64,000 nt of DNA from UBA6623 sp965238125 (GCA_965238125.1 OZ250179.1:496001-560000); one strand, 5' to 3'; counted from the stretch's first letter, positions 1 through 9,515 are shown. Notes: a model not told the origin generated them from the letters alone. Program-made: numbers and translations.

Positions 1-2
1 TG

Positions 3-695
3 TTTGCCGACGGCGGGGGGGCGCCTTTGCCGGTCGTTCTTTTCGCGACTTTGGCTCTGGGCGCGGCAATCGGCGCTTTCAATGCCTTGATGATTGTGTG
101 GCGGGATACGGCGCCGTTTATCGTCACGCTAGCGATGATGGCCATTGCCGGCGGCGCGGCGCTGACGGTTTCGGGCGGTCGGCCGATCGGCGGCATCGCC
201 GGAGCCTATGCCTGGATCGGCGCCGGTTTCATCGGCCCGATTCCCGTGCCGGTGCTGATCATGGTGGCGGTCTTCGCGATCGGCGCGCTGGTGCTGCGCT
301 ACACCCCGTACGGACGCGAAGTGTATGCGGTCGGCGGCAACGAAGAGGCCGCGCGGCTGTCGGGTATTTCCATCCAGCGGGTGAAAATCATCACCTATTC
401 GCTCAGCGGATTGCTGGCCGCGCTGGGGGGAATTATCTTCAGCGCGCGTGTCACCGTCGGCGATCCCTGGGCCGGACGCGGCCTCGAGCTCGACGCCATC
501 GCCGCTGTCGTGATCGGCGGCACGAGTCTATTCGGCGGCATCGGCACGATGTGGGGCAGCCTGCTCGGCACGCTCATCATCACGACGATCAACAATCTGC
601 TGAACCTGCTTAACGTTTCCCCCTACATGCAAGGCCTCGCCAAGGGGATTATCATTCTCGTGGCGATTACGCTTTATAAGAAGAAGGACCGTTGA
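3..695 (+). CDS. Sugar ABC transporter permease (RbsC family), 5' end missing
   Basis: Inner-membrane permease subunit of a carbohydrate ABC importer of the ribose/xylose/galactofuranose type (BPD_transp_2 family), which forms the channel with an ATPase and a periplasmic sugar-binding protein. The reading frame is open to the left edge, so the gene begins outside the window; the internal TTG at 27 is probably not the start. About 230 residues are visible, against 310-340 for the family. Visible hallmarks are repeated hydrophobic segments, the EEAARLSGI cytoplasmic loop that contacts the ATPase, and the C-terminal GGTSLFGGIGT motif. It ends at a TGA with a Lys-rich tail. The substrate cannot be told from this piece. 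Confidence 0.9.
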   Translation, partial: FADGGGAPLPVVLFATLALGAAIGAFNALMIVWRDTAPFIVTLAMMAIAGGAALTVSGGRPIGGIAGAYAWIGAGFIGPIPVPVLIMVAVFAIGALVLRYTPYGREVYAVGGNEEAARLSGISIQRVKIITYSLSGLLAALGGIIFSARVTVGDPWAGRGLELDAIAAVVIGGTSLFGGIGTMWGSLLGTLIITTINNLLNLLNVSPYMQGLAKGIIILVAITLYKKKDR

Positions 696-823
696 ACCCT
701 GAGCCGCGCAGCGCATGACGATCGCATCGCGTGTCGGGTATTGCGCCCCGGTACCGAGAGCAGCGTGCCCCGGGGATGACCAAGCGCGGGGAAGCGCGGC
801 ACGGACCCGCACACCGCGGGCAC

Positions 824-3800
824 TCAACTATTCACGTCGAAATAACTGCAGTCCGGGTGCGGGAACACTGCGGCGCTCACGCTCGCTTCCGGATCCATCA
901 TGTGGCCTTCGGTGAGCTCGATACCGATTTCTTCGGGCTCGATGAGCTTGAATAGACCCTCTTGATCGGCCAAGTCCGGACAAGCCGCGTACCCGAAGCT
1001 GTAGCGCCGGCCGTGGTATTTCGCCCGGAAACGATCGAGCATCGTCGTCTCGGGTGCATCGGGAAAACCGTAGTCTTCTCGAATGCGCCGGTGCAGCCAT
1101 TCCGCCGCCGCTTCGGCGGTTTCAAGCGCCAAGGCTTGGACGGCGTGGGACTTGAGATATTCGCCCCGCTGCTTGTAACCTTCGGCGCGTTCGCGGATAC
1201 CCTCGCCCGCCGTGACCGCGAAGAGGGCAATGGAATCTCTGGTCCGGTTGGACGACGGCAGAATGTAGTCGGCCAAGCAAAGCCCGTCTTCGCGTTGTTG
1301 GCGAGGGAACGAGAAGCAATGAAGCGGAGCGTCCGCGCCCGATTCGTAGAGGCGAATCGCGTTGTCGCCGCTCTCGGCTTCGAAAAACCGCCACACGGCG
1401 CGCACCTTCATGAAATCCGCCGCCTCGGCTTGGATCTCCTCGACGATCGCGTGCAACTCGAGCGCCTTGGGGTCGCGCTCGCCGAGCATGCGTTCGAAAT
1501 TGCCGCGAAAGCCCAGATGCTTGACATAAAGCATCTGGGGATTGAGGTAGGTCCAAATTTCGGCCAACTGCGGCACGTCGCGCACGATGCGCTCCGGGTA
1601 GGGGGCGGGCGTCGGCGGCAAATTCCGGCGCACCCTCGGGCTTGGGCGGGTGGCGACCGAGGCTCTAGGCTTGGGCGCAACCGGCGCCGCGGACTCCGGT
1701 CGGCTCTCCGCGACAACGGCCTCGCGTTCGTCCGGGTCCATCAGCCGGTTCATCAAGCTCAACCCGGTCATGGCGTCTTGGGCGTAGCAAACGACCGAGC
1801 TCTCGCCGTAAGCGGGCGCGATCTTGTTGCGCGTGAATTTGTCGCTCAACGCCGCTCCGCCGACCAGCAAGGGCGGCGCGATTCCCGCCTGATGAAGATC
1901 GGTGGCCGTTACAACCATTTGTTGCGCGCTCTTGACCAGCAGACCCGACAACCCGATCGCATCGGCCTGGTGTTCGCGGTAAGCGGCGATCAAATCGGCG
2001 GGAGGCACCTTGATGCCCAAGTTGACCACCTTATAGCCGTTGTTCGTCAGAATGATGTCGACCAAGTTCTTGCCGATGTCGTGGACATCGCCCTTGACCG
2101 TCGCCAGGATGATCTTGCCTTTGATTGCGCTATCGGCACGCTCCATGAATTGTTCGAGGTGGGTGACGGCCGCTTTCATCGCTTCGGCGGATTGCAGCAC
2201 TTCGGCCACAATTAACTCGTTGTTGTTGAACAAGCGCCCGACCTCACTCATGCCGACCATCAACGGCCCGTTGATAATGGCGAGCGGTTCAAGGCCCTCG
2301 TCGCGTTTGCGGTCGAGATCGGGGACCAGTCCCTCTTTGGTGCCTTCGATGATGTAGTGCGCCAGCCGCTCGTCGAGCGGCAATTCCGCCACGGTCTTTT
2401 TCGGCCGCGCGCTCGCGCCGCGGAAGTGCTCGGCGATCCGGGCGATGTGATGTTGGTTGATCGCCGCTCGCTGCTTGGCGGTCTGTTCGCGGTAGTCGCG
2501 TGGGGCGTCTATCTCGGGCGTCGGATAGTTGCCCAGCAAGTCCTCGGCGAGCTTCTTCTCGTTGTCGGGGATCGTGGCGTAGCGTTCGAGCTTTTCCGTG
2601 TTGACGATCGCCAAATCGAGGCCGGCCTTGGTGGCGTGAAACAGGAAGACCGCGTTGACCACTTCACGCGCCGCCGGCGGCAGCCCAAAACTGACGTTGC
2701 TTACGCCCAGGGTGGTTTTCGAGCGCGGCAGTTTTTCCTTGATCAGACGAACGCCCTCGATCGTTTCGACGGCGCTGCCGATGTAGTTCACGTCTCCGGT
2801 CGCGCAGGGGAAAACCAACGGATCAAAGATCAGGTCCTCCTCCTCCAACCCCCATTTTTCCGTGCACAATTTGCGGGCCCGCTCGGCGATGGCCAGCTTG
2901 CGCTCCCGCGTAATCGCCTGCGCTTGCTCTTTGTCCTCGTCAATCGAGCCGATGACGACCGCCGCGCCGTATTTCTTGAGCAGCGGCACGATGCGGTCAA
3001 ACTTCTCCTCGCCGTCCTCGAAATTGATCGAGTTGATGATGCTCTTGCCCTGGCAATACGTCAACGCCCTCTCGACCGAGGCCGGATCAGTCGAGTCGAT
3101 CATGAAGGGGGCCTTAATCGCTTTGCGCACCAATTCGGCGTAAAAGGCGTCGATATCCTCCCCTTCGTCGCGGTCGGGGTTTTCGAGGTTGATATCGATA
3201 ATCTGCGCGCCGTTGCGGACCTGTCGGCGCGCAATCTCGGAGGCCTCTTCGTACTTCTCTTCCTGAATCAGCCGTTTGAATTTTCGCGAGCCGACTTCGT
3301 TCGTTCGCTCGCCGACCAGCAGGGGACGATTGTCCTCGCCCGCCTCGACCAGGTCCAGGCCGCTGTAGTAGGTTTTTCGCGGCGCTTCGTGACGCCGCGG
3401 TGTCTTCCCCTCGGCCATTTGCGCGATGGTGCGAATGTGCTCGGGCGTGGTTCCACAGCAGCCGCCGACGAGATTCAGCCAACCGTTGTCGACGAAGCGC
3501 TCAATGGCGGCGGCCAGCGACGTAGGCGTCTCGCCGAAGCGGCCCTCTTCGTCGGGCAGCCCGGCATTGGGGTAGCAATGGACCGCGCTTTGCGCCATGT
3601 GATGGATCGTGCGCAAGTGGTCGGTCATGAATTCAGGCCCGGTGGCGCAGTTGAGCCCGATCGAAAGCAAGCCGGCGTGGGCTAGCGAGGCCGTGAAAGC
3701 GTCGGCCGGCTGGCCGGCGAGCATCGTTCCCATCGGCTCGATCGTTCCCGAAACGATCACCGGCAAACGGTAGCCGAGTTCATCGAAGACGCGCTCGATG

Positions 3801-4342
3801 CCGATCAACCCGGCTTTGATATTGCGCGTGTCCTGTCCGGTTTCGAGCAACAGCAGGTCCGCTCCGCCTTCGGTGAGCCCCAGCGCGTGGTCATGGTAGT
3901 CGCCGGCGATACCGTCGAAAGTGACACCCGGCGTCAGCGTGATCGGCTTGCGCGTCGGCCCCATCGAGCCGGCGACAAAGCGCGGCTTCCCCGGCGTGGA
4001 ATAGAGGTCGGCCGCTTCGCGGGCCAGTTTGGCCGCCGCGAAATTCAGTTCGTGGGCTTGGTCTTTCAGCCCGAACTCGCGCATGTCTTCGGGGCTGCCG
4101 TTGAACGAATTTGTCTCGACAATATCGGCCCCGGCTTCGAAGTAAGCCTCGTGAATTCCGCGGATCAAATCGGGCCGCTTGAAGTTGAGATGCTCGCTGC
4201 AGTTCTCGAACGCCGGCCCGCCGAATTCGTCGATCGACAAATCGAGCGCGTGGATCGCCGTTCCCATCGCGCCGTCGAGCACGAGGATGCGTTCGCGCAG
4301 AAGTTCGCGAAGTTGAGCGGAACGGTCGTCGCGGCGGGTCAT
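824..4342 (-). CDS. metH: Cobalamin-dependent methionine synthase
   Basis: Cytosolic MetH transfers the methyl group of 5-methyltetrahydrofolate to homocysteine through methylcobalamin, the last step of methionine synthesis. The protein is 1172 residues, close to the usual 1150-1250, and all four modules are in order. The N-terminal homocysteine-binding barrel has zinc cysteines in GLNCATG and GGCCGTTPEH. The pterin-binding barrel follows near residues 340-600. The B12 cap and Rossmann domain carry the DVHDIGKN motif, whose His is the lower cobalt ligand, near residue 752. The C-terminal SAM-dependent reactivation domain occupies about the last 250 residues. The ATG at 4342 gives an N-terminus that matches the family. 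It is transcribed away from the Cys-cluster gene at 4686. I found no cobalamin riboswitch upstream, which is a common control of metH elsewhere. Confidence 0.98.
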   Translation of the reverse strand: MTRRDDRSAQLRELLRERILVLDGAMGTAIHALDLSIDEFGGPAFENCSEHLNFKRPDLIRGIHEAYFEAGADIVETNSFNGSPEDMREFGLKDQAHELNFAAAKLAREAADLYSTPGKPRFVAGSMGPTRKPITLTPGVTFDGIAGDYHDHALGLTEGGADLLLLETGQDTRNIKAGLIGIERVFDELGYRLPVIVSGTIEPMGTMLAGQPADAFTASLAHAGLLSIGLNCATGPEFMTDHLRTIHHMAQSAVHCYPNAGLPDEEGRFGETPTSLAAAIERFVDNGWLNLVGGCCGTTPEHIRTIAQMAEGKTPRRHEAPRKTYYSGLDLVEAGEDNRPLLVGERTNEVGSRKFKRLIQEEKYEEASEIARRQVRNGAQIIDINLENPDRDEGEDIDAFYAELVRKAIKAPFMIDSTDPASVERALTYCQGKSIINSINFEDGEEKFDRIVPLLKKYGAAVVIGSIDEDKEQAQAITRERKLAIAERARKLCTEKWGLEEEDLIFDPLVFPCATGDVNYIGSAVETIEGVRLIKEKLPRSKTTLGVSNVSFGLPPAAREVVNAVFLFHATKAGLDLAIVNTEKLERYATIPDNEKKLAEDLLGNYPTPEIDAPRDYREQTAKQRAAINQHHIARIAEHFRGASARPKKTVAELPLDERLAHYIIEGTKEGLVPDLDRKRDEGLEPLAIINGPLMVGMSEVGRLFNNNELIVAEVLQSAEAMKAAVTHLEQFMERADSAIKGKIILATVKGDVHDIGKNLVDIILTNNGYKVVNLGIKVPPADLIAAYREHQADAIGLSGLLVKSAQQMVVTATDLHQAGIAPPLLVGGAALSDKFTRNKIAPAYGESSVVCYAQDAMTGLSLMNRLMDPDEREAVVAESRPESAAPVAPKPRASVATRPSPRVRRNLPPTPAPYPERIVRDVPQLAEIWTYLNPQMLYVKHLGFRGNFERMLGERDPKALELHAIVEEIQAEAADFMKVRAVWRFFEAESGDNAIRLYESGADAPLHCFSFPRQQREDGLCLADYILPSSNRTRDSIALFAVTAGEGIRERAEGYKQRGEYLKSHAVQALALETAEAAAEWLHRRIREDYGFPDAPETTMLDRFRAKYHGRRYSFGYAACPDLADQEGLFKLIEPEEIGIELTEGHMMDPEASVSAAVFPHPDCSYFDVNS

Positions 4343-4685
4343 TAGACAATCAATCGGATGCTCTTCCGCGCGTCTGCACGCACGCCGAGGTCAACGCAAA
4401 GTGCGAACATCGGCGGCGTAATTCGGCGGGAGCGGCGGAATCGCGGGGATTCTTTTTAATTATAGGACCGCCCCTCCCGGCTCCCGGGTCTCCGTGAGTG
4501 ACCGGCACGAGTGCCGGTCGCTGCTGAAGCCCGTCGAAGACCAAACATTGAAGCGTTTCCCGCCCTTCGACCCGTTTCCACAAAGTGCTAGACTCAGGCT
4601 TTCCCGGATGGTCTCGCGAGCCCCGGCGCCGCGCGGCGAACGGCTTTCCCCTGTAAGACATCGCCCCCAATAAGGAGATCCATTC
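4343..4685. other. Divergent intergenic region with possible metH promoter
   Basis: This 343-bp stretch separates metH (minus) from the Cys-cluster gene (plus). On the minus strand a TATAAT-like hexamer (plus-strand ATTATA at 4459-4464) in an AT-rich patch could be the -10 box of metH, but I see no convincing -35. A strong hairpin lies at 4500-4519. A good Shine-Dalgarno AAGGAG sits near 4674-4679, just before the TTG start at 4686. I saw no cobalamin, SAM or SAH riboswitch core. Confidence 0.35.
4500..4519. repeat. Intergenic hairpin GACCGGCAC-GA-GTGCCGGTC
   Basis: This is a perfect inverted repeat with 9-bp arms and a 2-nt centre. Almost the same palindrome recurs at 36030-36047 upstream of nrdR. 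No T-run follows on either strand, so it is not an obvious intrinsic terminator. It could be a REP-like element. Confidence 0.6.
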
Positions 4686-5231
4686 TTGCGAGTTCGACCC
4701 GTAAAACCGGCCGGCCCGGCGGCCGGCCCCGCCAACCCGGTCCAAAGCTTCGTCGCTCTGTCGCTGCTCACCGCGCCCAATCGAGCGCCCATGCCGGATT
4801 CCGCCGATGGCCCGCCGTGCCACCTGTGCACCGCGCGATGCTGCAAGTATTTCGCTTTTGAAATCGATACGCCGACGAGCAAGAAAGACTACGACTACAT
4901 CCGCTGGTATCTGATGCACGAAAGCATCGTTGTTTGGGTGCAGGACGGCGACTGGTACATCGAGGTCCGCACGGTCTGCAAACACCTGCAACCTGACCAC
5001 ACTTGCGGCATCTACGACACTCGGCCGCAGGTCTGCCGCGATTACGGTTCTCTCGGCGAACCCTGCGAATACTTCACTGACGATCTGGAATACGATCTGT
5101 TCTTCGATTCCGATGACAAGTTTGACGCCTGGGCTCAGGCAGAACTCGAGAAGCGTCGCAAGAAACGCGCCAAGGCCAAGAAGAGGCTACAGAACCCGGA
5201 GCGCAAGCGACGGGCCCGGCCGCCGGCCTAA
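4686..5231 (+). CDS. YkgJ-family cysteine-cluster protein
   Basis: 181-residue protein of the YkgJ/Fe-S-oxidoreductase-like family (zinc- or iron-binding CxxCxxxCC type). The metal-binding cysteines are seen in CHLCTARCC near residue 41 and in CKHL, CGIYDTRPQVC and CEYF further on. This is the standard two-part Cys cluster. The precise role of the family is unknown; members are annotated as putative zinc/iron chelators and some are tied to flagellin or protein modification. The start is a TTG preceded by AAGGAG at good spacing; an ATG at residue 37 (4794) would also keep the whole Cys cluster. The C-terminus is a Lys/Arg-rich tail. It stands alone between the metH promoter region and a secreted protein gene. 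Confidence 0.8.
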   Translation: MRVRPVKPAGPAAGPANPVQSFVALSLLTAPNRAPMPDSADGPPCHLCTARCCKYFAFEIDTPTSKKDYDYIRWYLMHESIVVWVQDGDWYIEVRTVCKHLQPDHTCGIYDTRPQVCRDYGSLGEPCEYFTDDLEYDLFFDSDDKFDAWAQAELEKRRKKRAKAKKRLQNPERKRRARPPA

Positions 5232-5314
5232 CAAGACCGCCCGAGCCTGCTTCCGGGCGCCCGCCGCTCCGGATCCGGCGCCGCTCCCGCCCACGGATCG
5301 GCCACAATAGAAAG

Positions 5315-6223
5315 ATGCGCTCTGCTCCCCCCCGACGCCTCGTCGCCCTCCGCCTCGGTGCTCTGTTGGCTATGGCCGCCGTTGTTTCGGCCGAGGAAGT
5401 CACCTTCCGGTTCGCCCCGCCCGACGGGTTTACCGAAACCGTCGTAATGCGTCGTGGACGAACGGTTACCCGTGGCGAAACGGTTCAAGAAGATGTCAGC
5501 GAAACCAGCTTCCGCTGGACCGCCCACAAGAGCGAAAGTGGCTATCGGGTCGCGCGACACATTCTTTCCAACTCGCTGAAGCGCGACGGCCACACCATCG
5601 CCAGCCCGATGATCGACGCCATGTCGGGGGTCGAGTTGACTTACTCGATCGATGCCGAGGGCAAGGTGATCGAAATTGCAGGCTATGACGGTATCCTGGA
5701 AAATCTGAAATCGAAATTCCCGCCTCAGCTCATGCAAAGCTTTGGTCCGTTGTTCAACGCCGAGTCCTTGCGGAAAAGCGACATGGCGGAGTGGAGAGAC
5801 CGCGTTGAACAATTCGCCAGCCGCACGGTCCGCATCGGTGAAGCCTGGACGGCGAAGGAAAACGTTCCGCTGGCGGGCGGCGGCAGCCTTGTGGCTCACA
5901 GCGCCACTCTGTTCGCCGGTTGGACGGAATGTCCCGGCGGCCCCTGCCTGCGCGTCCGCTTCTTCTTTGACAGCGACGCCGCCAAGCTTGCCGAGCGCGT
6001 CAACCAAGTCGCCGAAGGTGCGCTGGAACCAGCCGCCGCTTCCTCCGACTCGTCGAAAGCCTCGCTCTCAGGCGAAGGAGAGCGTTTGGTAAATCCGCGA
6101 ACTTTGCGAATTGTCTCGGGAAGAACATCCCGAACGCTAAACGCCGAAATGCCGGCACAGGGAACGGCGACCGGTTCGGTCAAAGTCGTTGAGACGACTG
6201 AATACATCGTGAGTTCTGACTAG
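5315..6223 (+). CDS. Secreted protein of unknown function
   Basis: 302 residues with an N-terminal Arg-rich, hydrophobic, Ala-ending signal sequence (about residues 1-26), so export is expected. The rest is beta-rich and hydrophilic with one Cys pair (ECPGGPC) near residue 210. The general look resembles acidobacterial and planctomycete periplasmic proteins in the DUF6263-like group, but I cannot assign a family firmly. A weak purine stretch (AGAAAG) precedes the ATG. It lies 83 bp after the Cys-cluster gene and 138 bp before acoA, on the same strand, with no sign of translational coupling to either. Confidence 0.7.
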   Translation: MRSAPPRRLVALRLGALLAMAAVVSAEEVTFRFAPPDGFTETVVMRRGRTVTRGETVQEDVSETSFRWTAHKSESGYRVARHILSNSLKRDGHTIASPMIDAMSGVELTYSIDAEGKVIEIAGYDGILENLKSKFPPQLMQSFGPLFNAESLRKSDMAEWRDRVEQFASRTVRIGEAWTAKENVPLAGGGSLVAHSATLFAGWTECPGGPCLRVRFFFDSDAAKLAERVNQVAEGALEPAAASSDSSKASLSGEGERLVNPRTLRIVSGRTSRTLNAEMPAQGTATGSVKVVETTEYIVSSD

Positions 6224-6361
6224 CCGTCTCTGCCTATCCCAAACATTTATCGGCGGCGACCCCGGTTGCCCTTCCTCACGCCGTGCCCACACCCGGCGCG
6301 CATTGCGGTCGAGCCCGCGCGCGAGATAGAATTCAGGGGCGCTTCCCACGGAGAATCACCC

Positions 6362-7330
6362 ATGGACTTAAAGAAAGACGACTTACTGAAGGTCTACCGC
6401 ACGATGAAGACGATTCGCGAATTCGAAGAGCGGGTGCATGTGGAATTCGAGACCGGCGATATTCCCGGCTTCGTTCATCTATACGCCGGTGAAGAGGCCG
6501 TCGCGGCCGGCGTCTGCTTCCATCTCAACGACAACGACAAGATCGCCAGCACGCACCGCGGTCACGGCCACTGCATCGCCAAGGGATGCGACGTTCACGG
6601 CATGATGGCCGAGCTGTACGGCAAGAAGGACGGGCTGTGCGGCGGCAAGGGCGGGTCGATGCACATCGCCGATTTGACCAAGGGCATGATGGGCGCCAAC
6701 GGCATTGTCGGCGGAGGTCCGCCGCTGGCCTGCGGCGCGGCGCTGGCGGCCAAGGCCAAGGGCGACAAAGGCGTGTCAGTCGTCTTCGTCGGCGACGGCG
6801 GATCGAATCAAGGCACGACGCTCGAGAGCATGAACCTGGCGTCGGTGTGGAAATTGCCGGTGCTTTTCGTCGTCGAGAACAACGGTTACGCCGAGGCGAC
6901 CTCAAGCAGCTATTCAGTCGCCGGCGCCGATGTTTTCGAGAGGGCGAAAGGTTTCGATATGCCCGGAGTGAAGGTCAACGGACACGACGTTTGCGCCGTC
7001 CATGACGCCGCCGAGGAAGCCGTCGAGCGCGCCCGCGCCGGTGAGGGGCCGACCTTGATCGAGTGCAAAGTGAATCGCTACTTCGGCCATTTCGAGGGCG
7101 ACGCGCAAACCTACCGCGCCCCCGACGAGGTGAAGAACATCCGCGAGAAACGCGATTGCATCGTGAATTTCGGCCGTTCGTTGACCGAGTCGTCGCTGAT
7201 TACGCAAGAAGAGCTCGACAAGATCGACGAGGAAGTCAAAGCGCTGATCGACGACGCGGTGACGAAGGCGAAAGAGGGCGCCGAGCCGACGGAAGAAGAT
7301 CTCGAAACCGACGTGTACGTGGAGTATTAG
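6362..7330 (+). CDS. acoA: Acetoin (2-oxo acid) dehydrogenase E1 alpha subunit
   Basis: The thiamine-diphosphate E1 alpha chain pairs with AcoB to decarboxylate or cleave the substrate and load an acetyl group onto lipoate. The 322-residue protein has the TPP-binding motif, GDGGSNQG near residue 144 ending in ENNGY about 28 residues later, and the E1-alpha signature HRGHGHCIAKG near residue 63. The ATG at 6362, preceded by GGAG, is preferred over an upstream in-frame codon because family similarity begins at MDLKKDD. The acetoin assignment rather than pyruvate rests on the downstream E2, which is a lipoyl-hydrolase fusion found in Aco systems. It is first in a three-gene operon. Confidence 0.88.
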   Translation: MDLKKDDLLKVYRTMKTIREFEERVHVEFETGDIPGFVHLYAGEEAVAAGVCFHLNDNDKIASTHRGHGHCIAKGCDVHGMMAELYGKKDGLCGGKGGSMHIADLTKGMMGANGIVGGGPPLACGAALAAKAKGDKGVSVVFVGDGGSNQGTTLESMNLASVWKLPVLFVVENNGYAEATSSSYSVAGADVFERAKGFDMPGVKVNGHDVCAVHDAAEEAVERARAGEGPTLIECKVNRYFGHFEGDAQTYRAPDEVKNIREKRDCIVNFGRSLTESSLITQEELDKIDEEVKALIDDAVTKAKEGAEPTEEDLETDVYVEY

Positions 7331-7371
7331 CCCACTTTCTCACGTGGCAAGCCGATCGGAGGAATCGAACC

Positions 7372-8397
7372 ATGGCCAGAAAAATCACCTTTCAGCAAGC
7401 CGTCACCGAGGCCCTTACGCAAGAGATGGAGCGCGACGAGAGGGTGATCATCATGGGCGAGGACGTCGCCGGAGGGGCCGGGGCGCCGGGAGAGCAAGAC
7501 GCTTGGGGCGGGGTTCTGGGCGTCACCAAGGGCTTGTACGGAAAGTTCGGGCCGAACCGTGTCTTGGACACGCCGATCACCGAATCGGCCTTCATCGGCG
7601 CGGCGGTCGGCGCGGCGACGGCGGGCTTGCGTCCGGTGGCCGAGTTGATGTTCGTCGATTTCATGGGCGTTTGCTTCGATCAGATTTATAACCAGGCGGC
7701 GAAGTTCCGTTACATGTTCGGCGGACGCGCCGAGACGCCGGTGGTGATTCGCAGCATGATCGGCGCGGGCTTCCGCGCGGCGGCGCAGCACTCGCAGTGC
7801 CTCTATCCGATGTTCACGCACATCCCCGGGCTCAAGTGCGTGATCCCCGCGACGCCCTACGACGCCAAGGGCCTGTTGATCCAGGCGATCCGCGATCCCG
7901 ACCCGGTGATCTTTTTCGAGCACAAGTTGCTCTACACACTGGAAGGCGAGGTCCCCGAGGAGTCCTACACGATTCCCTTCGGGGAGGCGAACTTTGTTCG
8001 CGAGGGCGACGACGTGACGATCGTTGCCTTGGCGCGGATGGTGCACATGGCGACGGAGGCGGCCGAGAAGCTGGCCGCCGAGGGTATCGATTGCGAGATT
8101 GTCGACCCGAGAACGACCTCGCCGCTCGACGACGACTCGATTCTCGAAAGCGTCGAAAAGACCGGCCGGCTGGTGATTGTCGACGAGGCCTCGCCGCGCT
8201 GCAATATGGCCACGGACATCTCGGCGCTGGCGGCCCGCGACGCCTTCGATTCCCTGAAGGCCCCGATCCGAATGGTCACGCCGCCGCACACGCCGGTGCC
8301 TTTCAGCCCCTCCCTTGAAGACCTCTACATCCCCAACGCCGACAAGGTCGCCGACGCGGTCCGCGCGGTGATGAGCCACAAAGCGCAAGCCGCATGA
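7372..8397 (+). CDS. acoB: Acetoin (2-oxo acid) dehydrogenase E1 beta subunit
   Basis: Transketolase-like beta chain of the TPP-dependent E1, 341 residues, matching the usual 330-345. Visible family features are the N-terminal FQQAVTEAL...MGEDVAG block, the DTPITE segment, the FEHKLLY strand and a C-terminal transketolase-C domain carrying IVDPRTTSPLD and VDEASPR. The start at 7372 follows CGGAGGAA at good spacing, 41 bp after acoA. Its stop overlaps the acoC start (ATGA at 8394-8397), so translation of the two is coupled. Confidence 0.9.
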   Translation: MARKITFQQAVTEALTQEMERDERVIIMGEDVAGGAGAPGEQDAWGGVLGVTKGLYGKFGPNRVLDTPITESAFIGAAVGAATAGLRPVAELMFVDFMGVCFDQIYNQAAKFRYMFGGRAETPVVIRSMIGAGFRAAAQHSQCLYPMFTHIPGLKCVIPATPYDAKGLLIQAIRDPDPVIFFEHKLLYTLEGEVPEESYTIPFGEANFVREGDDVTIVALARMVHMATEAAEKLAAEGIDCEIVDPRTTSPLDDDSILESVEKTGRLVIVDEASPRCNMATDISALAARDAFDSLKAPIRMVTPPHTPVPFSPSLEDLYIPNADKVADAVRAVMSHKAQAA

Positions 8398-9515
8398 GCG
8401 ACATTCACAAGCTGATCATGCCCAAGTGGGGCCTTTCCATGCAGGAGGGCAAGGTGGTCGCTTGGCTGGTCGAGGACGGCGAGTCGGTGGAGCCGGGCGC
8501 CGAAATTGTCGAGGTCGAAACGGAGAAGATCGCCGGCGAAATCGAGGCTTCCGAAACAGGCGTATTGCGGCGCGTGGCCGCGGTCGGCGATGTCGTGCCA
8601 GTGGCCGGGCTGCTCGGGGTGATTACACCGCCGTCGGTTCCCGCGGCGGAGGTGGACGCCTTCATTGCCGAGTTCCAGGCGAATTTTGTACCTCCCGAAG
8701 CTGACGGGGAAGAGGCAGGCCCGCGGACCGAGACGGTCGAGGTCGCCGGCCGCACGCTGCGTTTTCTGCGTCAGGGCGAAGACACGAGCGGCGAAGCGGC
8801 GGTCTTGCTGCACGGCTTCGGCGGGGACCTAAACAACTGGCTTTTCAACCAAGGGGCCTTGGCCGCCGAACGAACCGTCTACGCGCTCGATCTGCCCGGT
8901 CATGGTGGCTCGTCGAAACGGATCGCGAGCGGCGAGTTGGAGGAGTTTCGGGGCGTCGTGGCGGGTTTTCTGGACGCGGTTGGCATCGAGAGGGCGCACC
9001 TGGTGGGACATTCGATGGGGGGCGCGATCGCGATTGACTTCGCTTTGAATAATCCGAGGCGAGTTGCTTCGCTGGTGCTGATCGCGAGCGCCGGGTTGGG
9101 AGAGGAAATCGCAGGCGACTATATAGAAGGTTTTGTCCGCGAGGGACGGCGGCGGGGGATCAAGCCGCATCTGGAAAAACTGTTCTCGAATCCGGCGTTG
9201 GTCAGCCGGCAACTGATCGACGACATTCTTAAGTACAAACGGCTCGACGGCGTGGAAGCAGCCCTGCGCACGATCGCCGGGGCCATGTTCCCCGGCGGGC
9301 GGCAAGCCGCGGTCTTGCGCGGGCGGCTGAGCGAGTTATCGGCGCCGGTGTTGGTGCTTTGGGGCGACGGGGACCGGATTCTTCCGGTTGCGCATGCGGA
9401 TGGCTTGCCGGAGAATGTTCAGACCCGGATCTTCGGGGGGCAAGGTCACATGGCGCAGATGGAGGCGCCGGCCGAGGTGAACCGGGCGATCGGGGAGTTT
9501 TGGGGCCTTGCCTAA
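8394..9515 (+). CDS. acoC: Acetoin dehydrogenase E2: lipoyl domain fused to alpha/beta hydrolase
   Basis: 373 residues, almost the length of Cupriavidus/Pseudomonas AcoC. Residues 1-80 are a biotinyl/lipoyl domain, with the lipoyl-lysine in VETEKIAGE near residue 45. A linker then leads to an alpha/beta-hydrolase fold from about residue 118, with the HGFGGD oxyanion-hole region, nucleophile elbow GHSMGG near residue 208, an Asp in LWGDGDR and the final His in GGQGHMAQ. It serves as the acetyltransferase that passes acetyl from E1 to CoA. This domain fusion, not the usual catalytic 2-oxoacid dehydrogenase acyltransferase domain, is what identifies the operon as aco-like. No E3 (lipoamide dehydrogenase) gene follows, so E3 must come from elsewhere. 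Confidence 0.88.
   Translation: MSDIHKLIMPKWGLSMQEGKVVAWLVEDGESVEPGAEIVEVETEKIAGEIEASETGVLRRVAAVGDVVPVAGLLGVITPPSVPAAEVDAFIAEFQANFVPPEADGEEAGPRTETVEVAGRTLRFLRQGEDTSGEAAVLLHGFGGDLNNWLFNQGALAAERTVYALDLPGHGGSSKRIASGELEEFRGVVAGFLDAVGIERAHLVGHSMGGAIAIDFALNNPRRVASLVLIASAGLGEEIAGDYIEGFVREGRRRGIKPHLEKLFSNPALVSRQLIDDILKYKRLDGVEAALRTIAGAMFPGGRQAAVLRGRLSELSAPVLVLWGDGDRILPVAHADGLPENVQTRIFGGQGHMAQMEAPAEVNRAIGEFWGLA

Noticed and set aside
962..3685. Long plus-strand open frames opposite metH
   Set aside because: They are antisense to a well-conserved metH, with Arg/Gly-rich low-complexity translations typical of shadow frames in high-GC DNA.
4343..4685. Cobalamin riboswitch upstream of metH
   Set aside because: I looked for the B12 box and the long leader fold; neither is evident in the minus-strand sequence.
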